Shown here: in pieces, positions 35,375 through 40,200 of the stretch
Layout: each line of letters starts with the position of its first letter
How positions within the stretch are numbered: position 1 is the stretch's first letter
From: Lutibacter sp.
Lineage (GTDB): Bacteria; Bacteroidota; Bacteroidia; Flavobacteriales; Flavobacteriaceae
Length of the DNA: 40,200 nt
Reading direction: 5' to 3'
Assembly (NCBI GenBank): GCA_030590985.1
Contig: JAUVBX010000004.1
Location: 1 to 40,200, forward strand
Position numbers and translations under genes: made by a program
The notes under the pieces: generated by a model
What the model saw: only the letters and a program-made list of their open reading frames with translations
What the model was told of the DNA's origin: nothing
The model's database searches: none

Positions 35375-38300
35375 CTACCAACCAGGTGTAAAGTTAAGTC
35401 CAAAAACTCCTTTGCTATTTCCTTCTAATTGAAGTGGAAATGCGTAATAGGGTTCTATAATTAATTGACCAAATAAATTGATTCGTGTAGAAATTCCTGT
35501 ACTTGTTATTATAGTTGACTGCTCTAGGGTTCTATCAACTTCATATCGTTCATTTTTACCCCAAGCTACACCAGCATCAAAAAACAAGTTTAAATCAGTA
35601 AACAAAAAACCTGATTTAATAGCAGCAAGTCTTTCAGGTCCAGTAAAAGGAAAACGAATTTCAAAACTAGCTAAAATCATTTTACTCCCTAGAATATCAT
35701 TAGGAGTAAGTGATTCTTCGTCTAAAAGATTACTTCTTTCAAAAGCCTTGTAATTATAGCCTCTAATTAAGGTTTCATATCCTAAGTATAAGGGTGGCAT
35801 GATAGCATCATTTGCATCATCTCCTAATCGTAAATAAGTATTTCCCTTGAAAGCAAAAGTAACAGGTTTTGCATAAAAATATTTTCTAGCATCGGCTAAT
35901 AACGAAGTCATATTTAAACGACCAAATGATTGTTGTACTTCAAAACGATATCGATATCCTTTCATGGGTGCTGTTAAACCAAAACTAGAATTATCACCTA
36001 CATAGGCAAGACTCACATCTTGTATGGCAAAAGGCTCTCCAACACCTTCCTCTATATTTCTTTCTCTATCTTCACCGTAATAATAATACCCATATTCATC
36101 ATAGTAATTATTGTATTTATCTAATCTAAAACTATAATAATTAAATGAGGCTCCTGCTTCTAATCGTGTTGCCTTTGAAAAAGGATAATAGGAAAAAACG
36201 GAAGCTTGTTCGTTAAATATTCGATAGACATTATATGTTTCTTTAAGACTGTTTACTGTTTGACCATTAATAGAAATACTATCGTATCCTATTTCATACG
36301 TTACATATCTATATGGAATATGAGACACACCACCACCCCATGCATAACGTGATTTTCGATTTAAATAAGCTGCTTGAGCTCCAAAATCTTGTAATTCTCC
36401 ATTAAGCATTGCACCAATATATAATTGATTTTCACCGAGCATATCACCAAATAGCATGTTAATACCTCCTGACATTCCCGTACCATATCTTCCTGTAGAA
36501 ATACCTACACCACCATTACTTATATAATCTAACTTAAATTTAGGTTCATAATCTTTTTCTTTGAGTTTGTCGGTTTCTGCTAAAATATTTTCATTTTTTA
36601 AATTTACATCTACAAAACCCTCTTTTAAATTCATCGATGGCAAAATTGCTGCTATTTCACTTTCATCATCAGCTGCAATTTCTTTAGCCTCCAAATCTGA
36701 TACTTTAATTTTATAAATATTATATTTAGAATCATTATAATGACTATATAAAATTTCGTTTTTATCAGTCGAAACACTTATTGCTGAAGAATACTTGGTG
36801 ATACCACTAACTCCTGTATAAAAATTAGTTAATTGTTTAATCTGTGCCGTTTTAATTTCATATTGATAAATATCTCGAAAACCTTCTCTGTCAGAAAGAA
36901 AATAGATAAATCTACCATCACCACTATACGTAGGATTTAAATTACTTGAGTTTGGAAAAACATTTGGAGTAAAAACTTCTTTTCTATCCAAGTTTAGAAT
37001 TGCAAAAGTTAAATTTTTATTTGGTCGTGTTTTCGCATAGTCTATATGATCAGTCACAAAGACAATACTTTTTCCATCAGGAGACCATTTAGGTTGCATA
37101 TTGGCATAATAATCATTCGTCAATTGTTTAACTTCTTTTGTGTTTATGTCAATAGTAAATAAATTACTATGTCCATTTTTCAATCCAGAAAATAATATTT
37201 TCTCACCATCAGGAGACCAGTTAATATTACTAAAAGAAGGAATAGTAGGAATGAAGAAATCGTCAATTACTCTTGCTTTATCCATATCAGCAATCGCTAA
37301 TTTATTTTTCCCTTCACTATAAATAACAAAGGCATATCTTTTACTATCAGGAGACCAAGTTCCTGCTGATTCAAAAGCATCTAATGCATCTAAATGACTT
37401 TTATGCGTACGTGTAGATAGTTTTTTAATTATTTTTCCACTTACAGCATCTGCAAGAAATAAATCAAGTGAAAAGATATTCTTTTCCGATAAAAATATAA
37501 AGTATTTACCATCAGGACTTACCGAAGGAGATATATTTAAACGTCCGCCATTTTTTTCATCAATCAACTTTTGACCAAGTCCTTTTATATTTCTATTTTT
37601 CATCAGAGGTTTGTAATGATTTTCAATAGCTGTTTTCCATTTTACTGAAAACGAATCTGTTGGCATCCCTAATTCTTTTTTAAAGGCCTCTTTCACACCA
37701 AATTTAGCCGTTTCTAAGTACAACGGATAGAGTTTATCATCACCAAAAGTTCCCCCTACAAAAGCCCAAAATGCTTGTCCATAACGATACGGGAAATACC
37801 GCGACTTATACAAATCTTTAATTCTAGGAAAATATTCATTCGCAACAGCATCACGCATCCACATAGCTGTATGCGCATCAACACTTCCAATGGATAAGTA
37901 TTCTGCCATCCCTTCTGTCATCCATAATGGAATATTTGCCATATTACTAAATGACAAAGAATCACTTGATTTAATCATATTGTATTGATGTGCATGAACC
38001 AACTCATGCCCCATTACATGATCTGTTTGCGTATAAGATGGTGTCACAGGGAAAGTAACCCTGTTCTTTAGTCCTTCTGTAACGCCACCTGTACTCGTCC
38101 CAATCAAACCACCTACAACAGAGGTTTGTTGAAAATCACCGTGATTACTGTATAATATTATTGGAACTTTATAATCGAAAGTATCTTTAAAAATCTGTTC
38201 GTGACGGACACGCCACTTTTCAGCATCTTTAACCAGGCCAATGATTAATGAATCTTCTTCTAAGTAATGATAGGTGTCAAAAGTTTTAGACTCAACCACT

Positions 38301-38413
38301 TTAAAATCAAATTTTTTGTACTTAACCTTATTTTGTCCAAAATACTGAGCTTGTACACTTTGAAAAAAGAGAATAGAAAAACCGATTAGTAAAAGATTAA
38401 ATTTACGATTCAT
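35375..38413 (-). CDS. Peptidase MA-like, TolB-like propeller and outer-membrane barrel fusion
   Basis: A 1012-residue envelope protein. I take the ATG at 38413 because it begins directly with a signal peptide (MNRKFNLLLIGFSILFFQSVQAQ); an ATG at 38437 would add eight residues. Domain 1 (about 25-275) is gluzincin-like: HELVH (His136, Glu137, His140) and MTEGMAEY (candidate third ligand Glu167). Domain 2 (about 280-590) has TolB/WD-like blades with SPDGKYFIFLS, SPDSKRYAFVI, SPDGEKILFSG, SPDGKSIVFVT and SGDGRFIYFLS. Domain 3 (about 630-1012) is rich in amphipathic strands and ends in LFGQLIIEPYYAFPLQL ... GLNFTPGW, like a BamA/surface-antigen barrel. Export to the outer membrane is likely; substrate is unknown. 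Confidence 0.85.
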   Translation of the reverse strand: MNRKFNLLLIGFSILFFQSVQAQYFGQNKVKYKKFDFKVVESKTFDTYHYLEEDSLIIGLVKDAEKWRVRHEQIFKDTFDYKVPIILYSNHGDFQQTSVVGGLIGTSTGGVTEGLKNRVTFPVTPSYTQTDHVMGHELVHAHQYNMIKSSDSLSFSNMANIPLWMTEGMAEYLSIGSVDAHTAMWMRDAVANEYFPRIKDLYKSRYFPYRYGQAFWAFVGGTFGDDKLYPLYLETAKFGVKEAFKKELGMPTDSFSVKWKTAIENHYKPLMKNRNIKGLGQKLIDEKNGGRLNISPSVSPDGKYFIFLSEKNIFSLDLFLADAVSGKIIKKLSTRTHKSHLDALDAFESAGTWSPDSKRYAFVIYSEGKNKLAIADMDKARVIDDFFIPTIPSFSNINWSPDGEKILFSGLKNGHSNLFTIDINTKEVKQLTNDYYANMQPKWSPDGKSIVFVTDHIDYAKTRPNKNLTFAILNLDRKEVFTPNVFPNSSNLNPTYSGDGRFIYFLSDREGFRDIYQYEIKTAQIKQLTNFYTGVSGITKYSSAISVSTDKNEILYSHYNDSKYNIYKIKVSDLEAKEIAADDESEIAAILPSMNLKEGFVDVNLKNENILAETDKLKEKDYEPKFKLDYISNGGVGISTGRYGTGMSGGINMLFGDMLGENQLYIGAMLNGELQDFGAQAAYLNRKSRYAWGGGVSHIPYRYVTYEIGYDSISINGQTVNSLKETYNVYRIFNEQASVFSYYPFSKATRLEAGASFNYYSFRLDKYNNYYDEYGYYYYGEDRERNIEEGVGEPFAIQDVSLAYVGDNSSFGLTAPMKGYRYRFEVQQSFGRLNMTSLLADARKYFYAKPVTFAFKGNTYLRLGDDANDAIMPPLYLGYETLIRGYNYKAFERSNLLDEESLTPNDILGSKMILASFEIRFPFTGPERLAAIKSGFLFTDLNLFFDAGVAWGKNERYEVDRTLEQSTIITSTGISTRINLFGQLIIEPYYAFPLQLEGNSKGVFGLNFTPGW

Positions 38414-38467
38414 AAGATGGGTTTTAAAGATAGGCATTATATTAGTCGTTAAAATGCTTATAGATTA

Positions 38468-38497
38468 CAAATATATTCAAAATATTATTGTAACAAA
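38468..38497 (-). promoter_or_regulatory. Promoter of the 1012-residue envelope protein
   Basis: On the minus strand TTTG (38497-38494), an 18-bp spacer and TATATTTG (38475-38468): a full consensus match. The predicted leader to the ATG at 38413 is about 50 nt. Confidence 0.8.
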
Positions 38498-38629
38498 TGA
38501 GTCCTATACTATTGATTGTATTAGTATAAATTAGTTGCTTTAATAACTAAGATTTATTAAGAAAGCTTAAAAATTGTTTATTCATAAACTAGTATTCCTC
38601 ACAAATAGAACCGCTTTAAAAATTTTATG

Positions 38630-38637
38630 TAACTTTG
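38630..38637 (+). promoter_or_regulatory. -7 box of the RNA upstream of xrtF
   Basis: TAACTTTG is an exact TAnnTTTG match. No TTG is found 17-23 bp upstream, so the -33 element is weak. Predicted start is about 38641-38643, just at the 5' base of the folded RNA. Confidence 0.55.
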
Positions 38638-38640
38638 CCG

Positions 38641-38748
38641 CATCCTTTTTAAGAAGGATAATTTGTGTCGAAAAGGCACTTGTTAATAAGTGTCTAGGTT
38701 TCAAACCAATGAAAAGCTTCTCGCCTTTGGGCGGATGCTTTTTTTTTA
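38641..38748 (+). ncRNA. Candidate structured RNA (leader or small RNA) before xrtF
   Basis: A roughly 105-nt transcript is predicted between a TAnnTTTG box and an intrinsic terminator. It folds into successive hairpins: ATCCTT/AAGGAT (38642-38647, 38654-38659), GGCACTT/AAGTGTC (38675-38681, 38688-38694), GGTT/AACC (38697-38700, 38704-38707), then the terminator (38712-38742). GCATCC at 38640-38645 can alternatively pair with GGATGC at 38733-38738, which would close the whole RNA and break both the first hairpin and the terminator. That layout suits an attenuator or riboswitch for xrtF, 47 bp away, but a free small RNA is equally possible. I do not recognise a known family. Confidence 0.5.
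38712..38748 (+). terminator. Intrinsic terminator of the RNA before xrtF
   Basis: AAAAGC (38712-38717) pairs with GCTTTT (38737-38742) and CGCC (38722-38725) with GGCG (38730-38733) around a TTTG loop. A T run follows to 38747. It lies 47 bp before the xrtF start. Confidence 0.8.
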
Positions 38749-38794
38749 TTTTAGGTATTTTAATTACTTTTACCTATTATAAGATTTATATACT

Positions 38795-39352
38795 TTGAAA
38801 AAAAACAAAGCAGTAATCATATTTTTACTTCGTTTCTTTGTGAGCTATTTTATACTCTCAGGATTGTATCAATTTTATCTGAGCAAAAGCCAACAAACAG
38901 AAACTCACTACAGCTGCAGTCCTATAACTGAAATGGTTACGAAAAATACTGTTTATATTGGTGATATTTTAGGTTTTGATTTTAAAAGTGAGCAAAACAC
39001 ACAAGAGCTTTCATTTAAACTATATATAAACGGTAATTTTGTAGCTCGTATTGTAGAAGGTTGCAACTCAATAAGCATTATTGTATTGTTTTGGGCCTTT
39101 ATCATAGCTTTTGCGGGAAGTTGGAGAAATACAATATCATTTGGTTTAATTGGTAGTTTATTAATATATATTTTAAATATTTTACGTATTATTTTTATCA
39201 GTATCGCATTAGATAAATATCCTCAACATTCTAACTTTTTGCATCAAATTTTATTCCCTGCAATTATCTATGGTTTTACTTTTATACTTTGGGTAATTTG
39301 GGTTAAATATTTTGCAATTAAAAACTCAACTGAGTATAAAATAAATGTATAA
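38795..39352 (+). CDS. xrtF: Exosortase family protein XrtF
   Basis: Membrane transpeptidase-like enzyme of 185 residues that should cut and anchor proteins with a short C-terminal sorting signal. The start is TTG at 38795; no in-frame ATG fits. The exosortase catalytic triad is present: Cys90 in EGCNSISI, Arg131 in NILRIIF, His150 in NFLHQILFP. Several membrane helices surround these residues. XrtF is the Flavobacteria-specific exosortase subfamily, and its substrates are not established. It overlaps the next gene by 8 bp, which encodes its associated protein. A candidate RNA leader precedes it. Confidence 0.9.
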   Translation: MKKNKAVIIFLLRFFVSYFILSGLYQFYLSKSQQTETHYSCSPITEMVTKNTVYIGDILGFDFKSEQNTQELSFKLYINGNFVARIVEGCNSISIIVLFWAFIIAFAGSWRNTISFGLIGSLLIYILNILRIIFISIALDKYPQHSNFLHQILFPAIIYGFTFILWVIWVKYFAIKNSTEYKINV

Positions 39353-39782
39353 AAAATGGTTTAACATATTGTTTGTAGGCTTATTATTCTTATTGCTAAT
39401 AGGAGTTCGTTATTTTGAAGAGCTATTTTATGATCCCCTTCAAGCTTATTTTGAATATGACTATTTGCATAATAGCTTAGCCGAATTTAACAAAGGAAAA
39501 TTATTTTTTAATATTTTTATTAGGTATACTATAAACAGTATTATTTCGATACTAATTATTTGGGTTGCTTTCAGAAAAAAAAGTTATGTAAGTTTTAGTA
39601 TATACTTCTATAGTATAGCATTTGTATTTTTACTATTTACTTTTTGGTTAGTATTACTAACTCGATTTGAGAATTATTATCTATTTGGTTTTTATATTCG
39701 TCGTTTTTTAATACATCCAATTTTCATTTTATTGCTTTTACCTGCTTTTTATTATCAACTTAAACATACTAAGGCTAAGTAG
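39345..39782 (+). CDS. Exosortase F system-associated membrane protein
   Basis: This 145-residue integral membrane protein overlaps xrtF by 8 bp, so the two are translationally coupled. It has about four membrane segments and motifs typical of the small proteins found beside XrtF in Flavobacteriaceae: GVRYFEELFYDPLQAYFEYDYL in the first loop, RYTINSIISILIIW, and a terminal RRFLIHPIFILLLLPAFYYQ. The function is not known; probably an accessory subunit for XrtF. Identification rests on position, length and these blocks. Confidence 0.85.
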   Translation: MYKKWFNILFVGLLFLLLIGVRYFEELFYDPLQAYFEYDYLHNSLAEFNKGKLFFNIFIRYTINSIISILIIWVAFRKKSYVSFSIYFYSIAFVFLLFTFWLVLLTRFENYYLFGFYIRRFLIHPIFILLLLPAFYYQLKHTKAK

Positions 39783-39896
39783 TCCTTACCAGAAAATATC
39801 TATTTCTTAGAGTCACTAAGTAGTTTGCGTTCAAACAATTTGATTTTTCTTGTATTTTTTTAACATACTATTTATTTAATGATATGTAATTTATGT

Positions 39897-39904
39897 TACA
39901 TTTG
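39897..39904 (+). promoter_or_regulatory. -7 box of the HYC_CC_PP-like gene
   Basis: TACATTTG matches TAnnTTTG exactly. It ends only 4 bases before the GTG start at 39909. This implies a leaderless mRNA. No TTG occurs at the usual upstream distance. Confidence 0.5.
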
Positions 39905-39908
39905 CCGT

Positions 39909-40200
39909 GTGAAACACACTCTTATATATAAGTTTTCTGCAACTTTACTAGCTCTCCTAGTTTTGTTTTCAAGCTTGTCATTTAGTGTTCAAAAACATTA
40001 TTGTGAAGGTGAGATAAATTCATCTTTTTTTTATAGTGCAGTAGAATTATGTGATGAAGAATCAGCTGAATGTCATAGTAAAGAAGTTGAATCAATGTGT
40101 TGTACTTCTAATTTAAAAGAATCAAATTGTTGTACAAATACGTCAGAATTTATTGAAGGAATATCCATTGAACAACAAGCACAAACAAAGCAGAGTATTA
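39909..40200 (+). CDS. HYC_CC_PP-like Cys-rich small protein (partial)
   Basis: Frame from GTG at 39909 runs to the window end, about 97 residues. An N-terminal signal peptide (KHTLIYKFSATLLALLVLFSSLSFSVQ) is followed by HYCEGE, then ELCDEESAECHS, SMCCTS and SNCCTN, the HYC plus CC pattern of a small Flavobacteria protein family found near TonB-dependent receptors and metal-homeostasis genes. The paired cysteines suggest metal binding or disulfide bonds in the periplasm. The expected C-terminal PP motif is beyond the window. Start choice is supported by the complete signal peptide. Gene function is inferred from family resemblance. Confidence 0.75.
   Translation, partial: MKHTLIYKFSATLLALLVLFSSLSFSVQKHYCEGEINSSFFYSAVELCDEESAECHSKEVESMCCTSNLKESNCCTNTSEFIEGISIEQQAQTKQSI

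Noticed and set aside
38574-38798. A 74-residue protein-coding frame across the RNA region
   Set aside because: It spans a promoter, hairpins and a terminator, has no family resemblance, and its codon pattern is not that of the neighbours.

Overview
The window looks like chromosomal DNA from a Flavobacteriaceae bacterium (Bacteroidota). Three things support this: a complete gliding/type IX secretion core (gldK-gldL-gldM-gldN), an exosortase F pair (XrtF plus its associated protein), and AT-rich intergenic DNA with repeated Bacteroidota-type promoters (TTTG, 17-23 bp, TAnnTTTG). Nearly everything is housekeeping or envelope biology. No phage, insertion sequence or CRISPR array is visible.

Left part, 1-11.3 kb. 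A partial thioredoxin reductase (trxB) lies downstream of an atypical thioredoxin. Then come a SPATA20/YyaL-type thioredoxin-domain lipoprotein (minus), a DUF456 membrane protein and an LTXXQ/Spy-like periplasmic protein (plus), a LysM glucosaminidase overlapping a PLP-dependent ACC deaminase/D-cysteine desulfhydrase-like enzyme (minus), and tRNA-Lys(UUU). A minus-strand run follows: FAD oxidoreductase, ABC-F ATPase, MlaE permease, MlaF ATPase.

Middle part, 11.3-27 kb. The gldKLMN operon reads leftwards from a clear promoter. Upstream of it is an arginase-fold protein that has lost metal ligands, then topA. topA and miaB diverge from facing promoters. The rightward cluster miaB, sigma-54 activator, lptE, an acidic TPR-like protein and secG is followed by a strong terminator and then groES-groEL.

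Right part, 27-40.2 kb. Superoxide dismutase (minus) diverges from an MBOAT acyltransferase plus SGNH-like partner (plus). Next is a two-gene surface cassette (minus): a small T9SS sorting-domain protein and a 725-residue trimeric-fibre-like protein. This cassette is bracketed by degenerate direct repeats, each containing a terminator hairpin and the 3' end of lysS; the left copy is a decayed remnant. Intact lysS follows, then a large protein combining a gluzincin-like peptidase domain, a TolB-like propeller and an outer-membrane barrel. A candidate structured RNA with its own promoter and terminator precedes xrtF and its partner. The window ends inside a Cys-rich HYC_CC_PP-like protein.

The best candidates for something undescribed are the structured RNA before xrtF (38.64-38.75 kb), the lysS-tail direct repeats around the 3.2-kb surface cassette, the arginase-like pseudoenzyme beside gldK, and the C-x6-C thioredoxin beside trxB.
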